This document shows, in pieces, positions 25,336-33,779 of a DNA stretch of 64,000 nucleotides. The notes under the pieces are model-generated. The model ran no database searches. It had not been told where the DNA came from and was given only the letters and a program-made list of their open reading frames with translations. The stretch lies in the NCBI RefSeq assembly GCF_026625865.1, contig NZ_CP113067.1:1488001-1552000 (forward strand), read 5' to 3'. Origin of the DNA: Microbacterium sp. SL75. Lineage in GTDB: Bacteria > Actinomycetota > Actinomycetes > Actinomycetales > Microbacteriaceae. The first letter of the stretch is position 1; the number at the start of each line of letters is the position of its first letter. The position numbers were made by a program, and so were the translations under genes.

Positions 25336-26226
25336 TCAGAGGGTGCTGTCGTACCAGCGGCCCACGGCCACCTTCGACAGCCAGCCGAAGAAGGCGAAGA
25401 TCGCGACACCCAGCAGGCAGGCCGCGAGGATCGCCGCGAACAGCTCGGCGCTCTGCAGACGCGACTGGTAGTTGGCGATCAGCGAGCCGATGCCCGGCTC
25501 GCCGCGGCGGAAGAAGTAGTCGCCGACGATCGCGCCGATGACCGAGAGTCCGGCCGAGGTGCGCATTCCCACGAAGATCGAGGGCAGGGCAGCGGGGAGG
25601 GTGAGCTTGGTGAGCACCGTCCACTTGTCGGCCTTCTGCAGGCGGAACAGCTCGCGCTGCGACTTGTCGACCGACTGCAGGCCGAACAGCGTGTTCGACA
25701 CCATCGGGAACAGCGAGATCAGCACGCAGACGATGACACGGGCGAGGAACTCGTAGCCGAACCAGAAGCCGACCAGCGGCACGAGGGCGAGGATCGGGAT
25801 GCACTGCAGCACCACCGCGTAGGCGTAGGTCGAGCGCTCGACCCAGCGGGCGAGCGACATCGCGATGGCCCAGCCGATGCCGATGATCATCGCGATCCCG
25901 AGGCCCGCGAGGGCGACCCCGGTGGTGCGGAACAGGGCGATCCAGATGTCGCTGCTCACCTGCGGGTCGAAGAAGCCCGAGGTGAACATCTCGTGCGGCA
26001 TGGGCATGAGGAAGCCCTTGCCCGAGGCGCTGAGGGTGATCGAGATCGCGTACCAGATGCCCAGCAGCACGACGAGGACGCCGAGCGGCGGGCCCAGCAG
26101 GGCGGCCCGCGCGCCGAACCCGCGACGGGCTTTCGCCGCGCGGGGGCGGGGCGGCTCGATGGGGGGAGTGGATGCCGAGGACTCGGCCGCGTCGGAGACG
26201 ACGGGCTCTGCGGATGTGGTGCTCAT
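25336..26226 (-). CDS. ABC transporter permease (BPD_transp_1, SsuC-like)
   Basis: The 296-residue inner-membrane protein has a disordered N-terminus of ~40 residues and six hydrophobic helices. The EAA loop is visible as TLPAALPSIFVGMRTSAGLSVIGAIV. It pairs with the ATPase (4-bp overlap at 26223) and the lipoprotein encoded 120 bp downstream. The same transporter class imports sulfonates, nitrate and pyrimidine precursors. Confidence 0.9.
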   Translation of the reverse strand: MSTTSAEPVVSDAAESSASTPPIEPPRPRAAKARRGFGARAALLGPPLGVLVVLLGIWYAISITLSASGKGFLMPMPHEMFTSGFFDPQVSSDIWIALFRTTGVALAGLGIAMIIGIGWAIAMSLARWVERSTYAYAVVLQCIPILALVPLVGFWFGYEFLARVIVCVLISLFPMVSNTLFGLQSVDKSQRELFRLQKADKWTVLTKLTLPAALPSIFVGMRTSAGLSVIGAIVGDYFFRRGEPGIGSLIANYQSRLQSAELFAAILAACLLGVAIFAFFGWLSKVAVGRWYDSTL

Positions 26227-26999
26227 GAGTGTCCTTCCCGGAGGGCGTGGGAGACCTCGCCGACGAGCTTCGCGAATTCACCGGTGTAGCGGATCTCGGG
26301 ATCGCGGGGCATGTCGAAGGGGACCTCGAAGGTGTCGACGAGGTGGCCGGGGCGGCCCGACATCACGACGACCTTGGTGGAGAGGTAGACGGCCTCGGAG
26401 ACCGAGTGGGTGATGAACAGTCCGCCGAACTTCTGGGCGACGAAGATCTTCAGCAGTTCGTCGTTCAGACGCTCGCGGGTGATCTCGTCCAGGGCGCCGA
26501 ACGGCTCGTCGAAGAGGAACAGCTCGGGGTCGAGCGTCAGGGAGCGGGCGAGCGAGGTGCGCATCTTCATGCCGCCCGACATCTGCTTGGGCAGGTGCTT
26601 CTCGAAGCCGTTGAGGCCGACGAGGTCGATCGCCCACTGCGCTTTCGGCGCGCGGACGCGCTTGGGCTGCCAGTTGAGCTCGGCGAGCAGCTCGACGTTG
26701 GAGCGCACATCGCGCCACGGCAGCAGGGTCGCGTCCTGGAAGACGTAGCCGATGCGGTCGGTGGCGACGGTGGCGGTGCCTTCGCTCGCCGTCTCGAGGC
26801 CGGAGGCGATGCGCAGCAGGGTCGACTTGCCGCAGCCGGAGGGGCCGACGACGCTGACGAACTCGCCGCGCTGGACGGTGAGGTCGACGCCGGAGAGGGC
26901 GGTGGTGCCGTTGGGGAACGTCATGGCGACGTTCCGGAAGTCCAGCAGCGGCGCGGTGGGATCCGCGACGGATGCCGGGGCGGGAGAGGCCAGGGTCAC
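26223..26999 (-). CDS. ABC transporter ATP-binding protein (SsuB/TauB-like)
   Basis: The 258-residue ATPase has Walker A GPSGCGKST, a Q-loop in VFQDATLLPW, the signature LSGG-like MSGGMKMR, Walker B LFLFDEPFGALD and the H-loop LFITHSVSEAVYL. The signature reads QMSGG rather than LSGG, as in many SsuB proteins. The GTG start overlaps the stop of the deaminase-like gene, so enzyme and importer are translationally coupled. Confidence 0.9.
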   Translation of the reverse strand: MTLASPAPASVADPTAPLLDFRNVAMTFPNGTTALSGVDLTVQRGEFVSVVGPSGCGKSTLLRIASGLETASEGTATVATDRIGYVFQDATLLPWRDVRSNVELLAELNWQPKRVRAPKAQWAIDLVGLNGFEKHLPKQMSGGMKMRTSLARSLTLDPELFLFDEPFGALDEITRERLNDELLKIFVAQKFGGLFITHSVSEAVYLSTKVVVMSGRPGHLVDTFEVPFDMPRDPEIRYTGEFAKLVGEVSHALREGHS

Positions 27000-28357
27000 G
27001 GGGCGCTCACTTTCCGTTCGGGGGCGGGGACGAGGGTGGCAAGAGCGGTCTGGGTCGAGACGGTGGTGCGGCTGACGAGCCGGCCGCGATGCAGCACCAC
27101 GCGGTCGGCGCTGGCGAAGGCCACGGCGTCGCCGAGCGAGTCCGCTTTCACCGCCACGAGGTCGGCGCGCGCTCCGGCGACGGGTCCGGCCATCGGCAGG
27201 CCCATCACGTCGCGGGCGCCGATGGTGACGGCATCCAGGGCCTCCGCCGGGGCGAGGTGGGCCGCGCTGACGAGCAGCGAGGCGGTCTCGAGGTGGTCGC
27301 AGCGCCCCACGGGGTTGAAGGGGTCGCGCACGTTGTCGGCGCCCGCCGCGACGCGGACGCCCGCGTCTTTCAGGCGACCGATCGGTGCGATCCCGCGGGG
27401 GATGGCGTGGTCGGCGCCCCATCCCTGCAGGTACAGGTTGGTGATGGGGAGGGCGATGACGCCGATGTCGGCGGCGCGCACCTCGGCCGCGAGGTTCTCG
27501 AGAGCGGTCTCGGGCATCATGCTCAGGCGCACGCAGTGGCCCGCGGTGCGAGGGCGGTGCCACCCGGTGACGGCTCGGGCGTAGGCGGCGAGGGTGTCCG
27601 CCCCGGCGAGGCTTTCGTCGGTGTGCAGATCGAGTCCGACATCGCGGCGACGAGCGAGGGCGATGAGCCGCTCGAGGTCGGCGATCGGGTCGTGGGCGAG
27701 GTGCGGAGCCCCGCCCACCAGGTCGATCCCGGCGTCGAGGGCGGCCTCGAACACCTCGTCGGGCACGGTGGGGCCGCCGAGGGCGACGAGCTCGAGGTCC
27801 ATGATCCCCTCGAGCTCCGCGCGCAGCCGGACCAGGGCGCGCACGCCCGTGAGGGCGTCGTCTCCGCGCAGCAGGTCCACGTGCGTGCGGATGGAGGTGA
27901 CCCCGGATGCCAGCATCCGCAGCGCCGTGGCGCGTGCTCGCTCGAACGTGTCGTCTTCGTCGAGCGTCGCGGCGAAAGCGTGCCAGCTCTCGATCGCGCG
28001 CTCGAGGTCGCCGAACGGGGGGTCGATGGCATCCCAGGACTGGGACTTGTCGAGGTGCGCGTGCGGCTCGGCTCCGGCCGTCGTGACGAGGTATCCGTCG
28101 AGGTCGAGGATCTCGCCATCGGTCTCGGGGAGGGGGCTGCCGGCCGGCACCACCGCGAGCACCTCGTCGCCGTCGATCGCGATGTCGACGAGCGCGCCGG
28201 AGGTGAGGCGCACACCGCGCAGAGCGGCGATGGAGACGGGTGGAGCGGCAGACACGAGGGCCTCCGGAGGAGTCGAGAAGACAAGCGTCGGGACGGGAGC
28301 CACGGCAACGGGGCGAGCCGCTCGAGGCGGCTGCGTCAGTGTTGGTGTGACCAACAT
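26996..28357 (-). CDS. cytosine deaminase-like amidohydrolase (CodA family)
   Basis: The 453-residue protein carries PHAHLDKSQ (HxH of CodA-type enzymes), TSIRTHVDLLRGD, LHTDES and VAAGADNVRDPFNPVG with the catalytic Asp. Members deaminate or hydrolyse cytosine, isocytosine, creatinine-like or isoguanine-like rings. The first ~40 residues before SIAALRG are low-complexity and the true start may lie further in. It is the first gene of a leftward operon: deaminase, ATPase, permease, binding protein, FAD oxidoreductase, creatininase, possibly MFS. A three-half-site GlnR-type box lies 31 bp upstream. Confidence 0.85.
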   Translation of the reverse strand: MLVTPTLTQPPRAARPVAVAPVPTLVFSTPPEALVSAAPPVSIAALRGVRLTSGALVDIAIDGDEVLAVVPAGSPLPETDGEILDLDGYLVTTAGAEPHAHLDKSQSWDAIDPPFGDLERAIESWHAFAATLDEDDTFERARATALRMLASGVTSIRTHVDLLRGDDALTGVRALVRLRAELEGIMDLELVALGGPTVPDEVFEAALDAGIDLVGGAPHLAHDPIADLERLIALARRRDVGLDLHTDESLAGADTLAAYARAVTGWHRPRTAGHCVRLSMMPETALENLAAEVRAADIGVIALPITNLYLQGWGADHAIPRGIAPIGRLKDAGVRVAAGADNVRDPFNPVGRCDHLETASLLVSAAHLAPAEALDAVTIGARDVMGLPMAGPVAGARADLVAVKADSLGDAVAFASADRVVLHRGRLVSRTTVSTQTALATLVPAPERKVSAP

Positions 28358-28387
28358 CCGGCGATGCTCCGATGCTAGGAACCACGC

Positions 28388-28414
28388 GTTTCCGCTGTAT
28401 TTCCCCCGCGTGAC
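28388..28414 (-). promoter_or_regulatory. GlnR-type box, three half-sites, upstream of deaminase/ABC operon
   Basis: On the minus strand GTCAC, GAAAT and GAAAC follow one another with exactly six bases between them (28410-28414, 28399-28403, 28388-28392). The 11-bp phase is that of GlnR sites. Confidence 0.6.
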
Positions 28415-28427
28415 CCTCTCGACAAAG

Positions 28428-28438
28428 TTGTCCGACAG
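28428..28438. promoter_or_regulatory. possible GntR (FadR-type) operator
   Basis: TTGTCCGACAG fits TnGTnnnACnA at all but the last position and matches the core of the sites upstream of allA (43101-43139). It lies just upstream of the GlnR-type box of the deaminase operon. Confidence 0.35.
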
Positions 28439-28464
28439 GCGGCGGTGGTCGCGCGAGCGGGCGC

Positions 28465-28543
28465 GACGAGAACAGGGGATGTCACGAGAACAGGCCCATT
28501 ACGGCTCGATCGGCCTGTTCTCGTCTCTTCTCCTGTTCTCGTC
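28465..28543. repeat. nested palindrome with ACGAGAACAGG motif
   Basis: Outer arms are GACGAGAACAGG and CCTGTTCTCGTC, and inner arms ACGAGAACAGGCC and GGCCTGTTCTCGT. Thus ACGAGAACAGG occurs twice on each arm of a 79-bp symmetrical element. A half-element resembling one arm is at 57064-57093. Confidence 0.75.
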
Positions 28544-28632
28544 ACCGTCGTCGCCACAGCGCGTTCGCGAGCGCGCCTGCGCGGATGAAAGGATCGTTCA
28601 GGCGCTGGACGCCCCCACCCCCGGAGATCGCC

Positions 28633-29877
28633 GTGCACGTCACCCCCGCCCCGCCCCGTGCCACCCGCACACCGGTGCTGTTGGGCACGCAGCTGATGTT
28701 CAACGTCGGCTTCTTCGCCGTCGTTCCCTTCCTCGCCCTCGTGATGACCGACGACTTCGGGCTGACCGCCGCCGTGGTGGGCCTCGTCCTGGGGGTGCGC
28801 ACCTTCGCGCAGCAGGGCATGTTCCTCGTCGGCGGGGTGCTCGCCGACCGCTTCGGCGCGCGCCGCACGATCCTCACGGGATGTGCGGTGCGCGTGCTCG
28901 GCTTCGCCACCCTCGCCCTGTCGCTGCTCACGCCCGCTCCGCAGCTCGCCCTGTTCGTCGCGGGGACCGTGCTGACGGGCCTGGGCGGCGCGCTCTTCTC
29001 GCCGGGGGTCAACATCCTCGTGGCGGATGCCGAGCAGCGCCGCGCTCCGGCGGGTGCCCGACACCGCGCCTCGCTGTTCGCGTGGCTGAGTGTCGCGGGG
29101 GAGTTCGGGGCGGTGCTCGGACCCCTCGTGGGTGCCGCCCTGCTGGGGTGGGGCTTCGTCGTCGTCGCGCTCGCCGGGGCGGCCCTCTTCGTGCTGATCG
29201 GGGTCTTCCTCGCGTTCGCCCTGCCGCGTCGGAAGCCCGCGTCGACCGAGCGGGGGATCCACGGACGCTGGTGGTCCCTCCGCGATCGCCGCTTCGTCGC
29301 GTTCTCGGCCCTCCACGCGGCGGACCTGCTCGCCTTCAATCAGCTCTATCTCGCGCTCCCCCTCCAGCTCGCGCGCGCCGAGGCCGGCCCCGCGGTGGTC
29401 GCGGCGATGTTCGCGTGGGTCTCGGCCCTGACCCTCGTGCTGCAGCTGCCGGTCTCGCGCTGGTGCCAACGCGTGGGCGCGGCCCGCGCCCTGCGGGTCG
29501 GCTACGGTCTCTCGGCGGCAGGCTTCGCCGTCGTCGCCGCCAGTGCCGTCGTGCCGCTCGACCCCACCGGGCGTATCGTCGCCGTGTTCGCGGCCGCCGG
29601 TCTCGTCATCCTCGGGCACCTCACGACCAACCCCACCGCGCAGGGACTCGTGCCTCGCTTCGCCGGGACCCTGCCCACGGGATCGTTCTTCGGTCTGCTG
29701 TCGACGTGCGGTGGCGTGGTCGTGCTCATCGGCAACGTCGCGGTCGGCGCCCTGCTCGGCTGGACCGCCGCCCCCTTTGCGGCGTGGGTCATGCTCGCCG
29801 CCCCGCTCGTGGTCGCCGCCGTGTGTGCCCCTCGGGTCGCAGCCTCCGCGGGTACGGCCGATTCACCTCACCGCTGA
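28633..29877 (+). CDS. MFS transporter
   Basis: The product (414 residues from the GTG at 28633, 430 from the ATG at 28585) is a twelve-helix MFS protein. Typical motifs include GGVLADRFGARR after helix 2 and GEFGAVLGPLVGA in helix 5. I prefer the GTG because a GGAG lies seven bases before it and the extra 16 residues are Pro-rich. It resembles MdtH-like drug exporters. It ends 20 bases from the convergent oxidoreductase gene. Substrate unknown. Confidence 0.85.
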   Translation: MHVTPAPPRATRTPVLLGTQLMFNVGFFAVVPFLALVMTDDFGLTAAVVGLVLGVRTFAQQGMFLVGGVLADRFGARRTILTGCAVRVLGFATLALSLLTPAPQLALFVAGTVLTGLGGALFSPGVNILVADAEQRRAPAGARHRASLFAWLSVAGEFGAVLGPLVGAALLGWGFVVVALAGAALFVLIGVFLAFALPRRKPASTERGIHGRWWSLRDRRFVAFSALHAADLLAFNQLYLALPLQLARAEAGPAVVAAMFAWVSALTLVLQLPVSRWCQRVGAARALRVGYGLSAAGFAVVAASAVVPLDPTGRIVAVFAAAGLVILGHLTTNPTAQGLVPRFAGTLPTGSFFGLLSTCGGVVVLIGNVAVGALLGWTAAPFAAWVMLAAPLVVAAVCAPRVAASAGTADSPHR

Positions 29878-29897
29878 CGACGCGCCGTCGAGAGGCG

Positions 29898-30845
29898 TCA
29901 CCGCTCGAGCGTGATCCGCGCGCACGCCGCGCGCGAGACGCACGGCATCATCGAGCGGTTGGCATCCTGCTCCTCGGGGGAGAGGACGGAGTCGCGGTGC
30001 TCGATGTCGCCGTCGACCACCGCCACCTCGCACGTGCCGCAGGTGCCGACGCGACAGCTCGAGGGAACGACGATGCCCTGCTCCTCGATGACATCGAGCA
30101 CCGAGCGCTCCGGCGGCACCGTCACCGTCAGCCCCGACATCATCAGGTCGACCTCGAACGAGTCGGTCCACACCGGCGGGCCGAGCACCTTCGCCTCGAA
30201 CCGCTCGACGTGCAGGCTCCCGCGCGGCCAGACCGACATCGTGGCATCCAGGGCCTCGAGAAGACGGGCGGGTCCGCACGCGTAGACGACCGTGCGAGCC
30301 ACGGGCGTGCCGAGGCGAGCGGGGAGGTCGAGTCGTCGTCCCTCGTCGGCCGCGTACACCTCGACGCGGGAGCCGTACTGCGCCTCGAGCTCGCTGACGA
30401 AGGCCATCGTGGTGCGCGAGCGCCCGACGTAGAGCAGCGTCCATTCGGCGCCGGCCGCCTCGGCCGCCTCGATCATCGGCACGATCGGGGTGATGCCGAT
30501 CCCGCCGGCGACGAACACGTACGACCGGCCCGCGGTGGGCGCGAAGAGAAAGTGGTTCGCGGGGCCGCGGACGCGCAGGGTGGACCCCACCCGGGCGTTC
30601 TCGTGCAACCACACCGATCCTTCGCGCTCGCGGAGGACCCCGATGCGCCAGGTGCCGCGCTGGGCCGGCGAACCGCACAGCGAGTACTGCCGTTCGATCC
30701 CGCCGGGCAGGACGACGTCGATGTGCGCTCCGGGCGACCAATGGGGCAGAGTCCCCGTCGCGCGCTCGAGGTCGAGCACGACGACGCCGTCCGCGGCATC
30801 CCGCCGCTCGCGAACGATGGCTTCGAACGTCATTCCCGCGCTCAC
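29898..30845 (-). CDS. ferredoxin reductase-type oxygenase reductase (FMN/NAD plus C-terminal [2Fe-2S])
   Basis: The 315-residue protein has an FNR-like flavin domain (RQYSLCG), an NAD domain (VFVAGGIGITPIVPMI, VYACGP) and a plant-type ferredoxin end. The cluster cysteines are in SSCRVGTCGTCE and MMPCVSRA. This order matches phthalate/vanillate dioxygenase reductases, which feed electrons from NADH to a Rieske oxygenase. No oxygenase is encoded nearby. It is the last gene of the XdhC-deaminase-regulator operon (GTGA overlap). It may serve an oxygenase elsewhere or another redox partner. Confidence 0.87.
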   Translation of the reverse strand: MSAGMTFEAIVRERRDAADGVVVLDLERATGTLPHWSPGAHIDVVLPGGIERQYSLCGSPAQRGTWRIGVLREREGSVWLHENARVGSTLRVRGPANHFLFAPTAGRSYVFVAGGIGITPIVPMIEAAEAAGAEWTLLYVGRSRTTMAFVSELEAQYGSRVEVYAADEGRRLDLPARLGTPVARTVVYACGPARLLEALDATMSVWPRGSLHVERFEAKVLGPPVWTDSFEVDLMMSGLTVTVPPERSVLDVIEEQGIVVPSSCRVGTCGTCEVAVVDGDIEHRDSVLSPEEQDANRSMMPCVSRAACARITLER

Positions 30846-31468
30846 GCGTCCTCCTGTTCGACCGCGTCATCGGCGCCGACGCCGTGCACGAGCTCTTTCA
30901 CGATGAGCAGCCGGTACGTCGAGCCGTCCGGCGAGTGCCAGCGGTGGGGGGTACCCGACCGGCAGTAGACCGAGTCGCCGACGCGCAGGGTGCGCTCGCC
31001 GAAGCCGCCGAACGAGATGACGATCGAGCCCTCGAGCACCGTGAGGAACTCGTCTTCTTCGTGGACGTAGTGGTCGCCGGGCGCGGAGTTCGACCCCGTG
31101 AACTCGAGGGGCTCGAACCGGCGCGGACCCTCGGCGAGCAGTCGGGCGGTTCCCTCGGCGTACGGGCCGATGACGCCCTCGTCGGCCGCGACGAACGAGG
31201 GCTCGCAATCGTGGTCGGCGCGCGGCGGCTCCGACCCCGCGAGCAGTTCGACGCGGCTGGTGCCCAGGGCCCGGGCGAGTCGTTCCAGGCTCGCCATGCT
31301 CGGGCGCGCGAGACCGCGCTCCAGCTGACTGAGGAAGGGGTGCGACAGGGTCGCGGCCTCGGCGAGCTGGGTGAGCGTGAGCCCACGCGCCTTGCGCAGC
31401 CCCCGCAGGTGCGCGCCCAAGCGTTCGTCGCTGCTGGGGGTATCCATCACGGGGGCCATGGTGGTCAT
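30842..31468 (-). CDS. XRE-family regulator with C-terminal cupin
   Basis: The 208-residue protein has a helix-turn-helix at residues ~18-72 (LRGLRKARGLTLTQLAEAA, LERGLARPSMASLERLARAL). Its C-terminal cupin is at ~130-195 (GDHYVHEEDEFLTVLEG, TPHRWHSPDG). Such regulators sense a small ligand through the cupin. It overlaps both neighbours by four bases, so it is co-transcribed with the deaminase and reductase genes and probably controls this operon. Confidence 0.88.
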   Translation of the reverse strand: MTTMAPVMDTPSSDERLGAHLRGLRKARGLTLTQLAEAATLSHPFLSQLERGLARPSMASLERLARALGTSRVELLAGSEPPRADHDCEPSFVAADEGVIGPYAEGTARLLAEGPRRFEPLEFTGSNSAPGDHYVHEEDEFLTVLEGSIVISFGGFGERTLRVGDSVYCRSGTPHRWHSPDGSTYRLLIVKELVHGVGADDAVEQEDA

Positions 31469-32763
31469 CGTTTCACCCTCTCGAACAATCGGGCGACGAC
31501 CTCGCGTTCGTCGGCGCGGATCAGCCGGCCCTGGTCGACGACGACGTGTCCGGCCACGAGGATGGTCCGCGGACGCCGGCCGGGAGCGGCCCACAGCAGC
31601 CCCGCCACGGGGTCGGCCACGCCGGCGTCGGCGATGCCCGAGACGTCCCACAGGCACAGGTCGCCCGCCGAGCCGGGAGTCAGGCGCCCCAGCTCGGGGC
31701 GGCCCAGCCCATCGGCCGATCCCGAGGTCGCCATCGTCAGAACGTCGGATGCCGGCATCTGCGACCCCACCAGGGCTGAGACCTGCATGGCCAGGCGCGC
31801 GTCCGCGAGCAGGTGCCCCGCGTCGTTGCTGCCGCCGCCGCTCGTGCCGAGGCCCACGGCGACGCCGGCGTCGAGCAGTCGCCGCACCGGCGCGACGCCC
31901 CAGCCCATGGGGACGTCGCACCCGGGAGCATGGGTGGCGGATACTCCGGCCGCCGCGACCCGCGCGATCTCGTCATCGGTCACCGCGCACAGGTGCGCGA
32001 GGGTGACGTCGGGAGCGAGCCAGCCCCACTCCTCGAGCAGATCGAGGGGGCGTTTCCCGTAGCGCGAGACGGCGATCTCGACATCGACGACCTCGTTGGC
32101 CTGCGTGCGCCGGCGCAGGCCGTGGCGCTGGGCCACCTCGCCGAGCAGCTCGAACGTCTCGCGCGGGTCGCTGTGCACGCCGGCCGGTCCCACGGCGACC
32201 TGCAGCATCCCGTCGGCGGAGACGCCGCCCGCACGATCCGGGACGAGGGCCGAGACGATGGCCTCCGCCGAAGCGGCCGCGGTCTGCGGGTCGTCGCGCG
32301 CCGCCCCTCGCACGAACACCAGGCGGGCGCCGAGATCGGTCGCGGCGTCCGCCGCCGCTCGGGCCATCGCGACGGTGTCGGCGTCGGCGGGCCAGGTCAG
32401 ATGGTGGTCGGCGACGGTGGTCACCCCGCACAGCAGCGCTTCGGCGAGACCCGCTCGAGCGGCGAGCCCGGTCAGTTCCGGGTCGACACCCGCCTCGGCG
32501 TACGCCGCCGCCATGGCCGGGAGCCACTCCCGCATCGGGATGCCGCGCGTGCCCGGCAGCGTGCGGAACGCCGTCTGCAGAAGGTGATGGTGGGCGTTGA
32601 CAAGTCCCGGCGTGACGACGCAGCCGGTGGCGTCGATGATCTCGGCATCCGTCGTGTCGGCGCTCTCGACGACGACCCCGTCGACGATCGTGACGTCTCC
32701 CTCGCGCACGCGCCCGGAGCCCTCGACGACGGCGACGGCGCCGCGGACGACGACGACGCTCAT
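31465..32763 (-). CDS. 8-oxoguanine deaminase-like amidohydrolase
   Basis: The 432-residue protein has VNAHHHLLQTAFRTLPG (HxH in a form typical of 8-oxoguanine deaminases), TTVADHHLTW, a conserved His in AHLCAV and GLGTSGGGSNDAGHLL at the metal-Asp position. In the last motif the usual Asp-Gly is replaced by Ser-Gly-Gly, with Asp two residues later, so alignment should confirm the metal ligand. The enzyme probably deaminates an oxidised purine to a substrate for the purine path. It overlaps xdhC by ATGA and the regulator gene by ATGA. Confidence 0.82.
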   Translation of the reverse strand: MSVVVVRGAVAVVEGSGRVREGDVTIVDGVVVESADTTDAEIIDATGCVVTPGLVNAHHHLLQTAFRTLPGTRGIPMREWLPAMAAAYAEAGVDPELTGLAARAGLAEALLCGVTTVADHHLTWPADADTVAMARAAADAATDLGARLVFVRGAARDDPQTAAASAEAIVSALVPDRAGGVSADGMLQVAVGPAGVHSDPRETFELLGEVAQRHGLRRRTQANEVVDVEIAVSRYGKRPLDLLEEWGWLAPDVTLAHLCAVTDDEIARVAAAGVSATHAPGCDVPMGWGVAPVRRLLDAGVAVGLGTSGGGSNDAGHLLADARLAMQVSALVGSQMPASDVLTMATSGSADGLGRPELGRLTPGSAGDLCLWDVSGIADAGVADPVAGLLWAAPGRRPRTILVAGHVVVDQGRLIRADEREVVARLFERVKR

Positions 32764-33728
32764 GCGCTCCTCGCAGCACACGAGTCCACGCCGCTCGCGA
32801 TCGCGTGCAGGCGGGGGCCGGCGGCCTCGCGCAGCGGTCGGGCGTCGGCCTCGTTCCGGGATGCCACGATCTCGGCGATGACCGACAGGGCCGTCTCTTC
32901 CGGAGAGCGCCCACCAAGATCGAGGCCGAGAGGGGAGTGGAGGTGCGAGAGCTCGGCATCCGTCACGCCGGCGGCGCGGAGGAGAGCCGCCCGACGCGCG
33001 ACGGTGGCGCGAGCCCCCATCGCCCCGACGAAACCGACCGGCAGGCGCAGTGCCGCGCGGATCGCGGGAACGTCGAGACGCTCGTCGTGGGTGAGCACGC
33101 ACACGGCCGTGCGTGCGTCGGGGGAGGGGAGGGTCTCGAGGACCTCGTGGGGTGCTCCGACGACCAGCTCGGCCGCGTCGGGGAAGCGGTCGCGGGTCAC
33201 GAGGAGGGCCCAGTCGTCGCAGACGGTCACCGCGAAACCGGCCGCGGCTCCCAATCGGCAGAGGGCGGCCGCGTGCTCGCCCGCGCCGAGGATGATCAGC
33301 CGAGGGGGAGCGGCGCGATGCAGGACGAGCGGTTTGTCGGTGCCGAGGTCGAGGTGAAGCGTCGCTTCACGGCCGTCCCGGGCGGCCTCGAGCGCGGGAC
33401 GGTGAGCGTCCTCGACCCGGTACGCGACGACGTCGACGGCCCCGCCGCACGCGAGACCCGCGGCGATCGGGGTGATGGCGTCGTCGTCGCCGAAACCGAA
33501 GCGCGCCCGACGGATCGTTCCGGTGCGCAGGGCGTCGAGGCCGAGCATGACCGCGTCGTTCTCGACGCAGCCCCCCGAGATCGATCCGATCACCCGGGCG
33601 TCCCTCGTGACGGCGAGGGTCGCGCCCACCCCGCGGGGTGCGCTGCGCACGACCGCGGTGACCGTGACGGCCGCCACGGGCACGCCCGCGTCGAGCAGCG
33701 GCACCAGGTCGGCGGCCAGTTCGAGCAT
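32760..33728 (-). CDS. xdhC: XdhC/CoxI family molybdenum cofactor insertion protein
   Basis: The 322-residue protein has the XdhC_CoxI N-terminal segment (RGVGATLAVTRDARVIGSIS, GGCVENDAV) and a C-terminal Rossmann domain (RLIILGAGEHAAALCRLGAA). XdhC binds and sulfurates Mo cofactor before insertion into xanthine dehydrogenase. It heads a leftward operon and is divergent from the MocA-like gene, with a GlnR-type site between. The structural xanthine dehydrogenase genes are 18 kb away. Confidence 0.88.
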   Translation of the reverse strand: MLELAADLVPLLDAGVPVAAVTVTAVVRSAPRGVGATLAVTRDARVIGSISGGCVENDAVMLGLDALRTGTIRRARFGFGDDDAITPIAAGLACGGAVDVVAYRVEDAHRPALEAARDGREATLHLDLGTDKPLVLHRAAPPRLIILGAGEHAAALCRLGAAAGFAVTVCDDWALLVTRDRFPDAAELVVGAPHEVLETLPSPDARTAVCVLTHDERLDVPAIRAALRLPVGFVGAMGARATVARRAALLRAAGVTDAELSHLHSPLGLDLGGRSPEETALSVIAEIVASRNEADARPLREAAGPRLHAIASGVDSCAARSA

Positions 33729-33751
33729 GGATGTGACCGTAATCGGGGCGT

Positions 33752-33778
33752 GTTTCGCGCACGCTACGCTGTCGTGAC
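33752..33778 (-). promoter_or_regulatory. GlnR-type box between xdhC and mocA-like genes
   Basis: On the minus strand GTCAC, GTAGC and GAAAC lie 11 bp apart (33774, 33763, 33752). The GTAGC half-site departs from gTnAc at one base. Confidence 0.5.
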
Positions 33779-33779
33779 C

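Noticed and set aside
22499..26281. Long minus-strand frame joining the FAD oxidoreductase to the transporter region
   Set aside because: Only its last ~440 codons are a real gene. The upstream part runs antiframe through the permease and binding-protein genes, which show clear motifs in another frame.
31465..32763. Guanine deaminase as the precise function
   Set aside because: HxH context fits 8-oxoguanine deaminase better, and the metal-Asp motif is atypical. I kept a family-level call.
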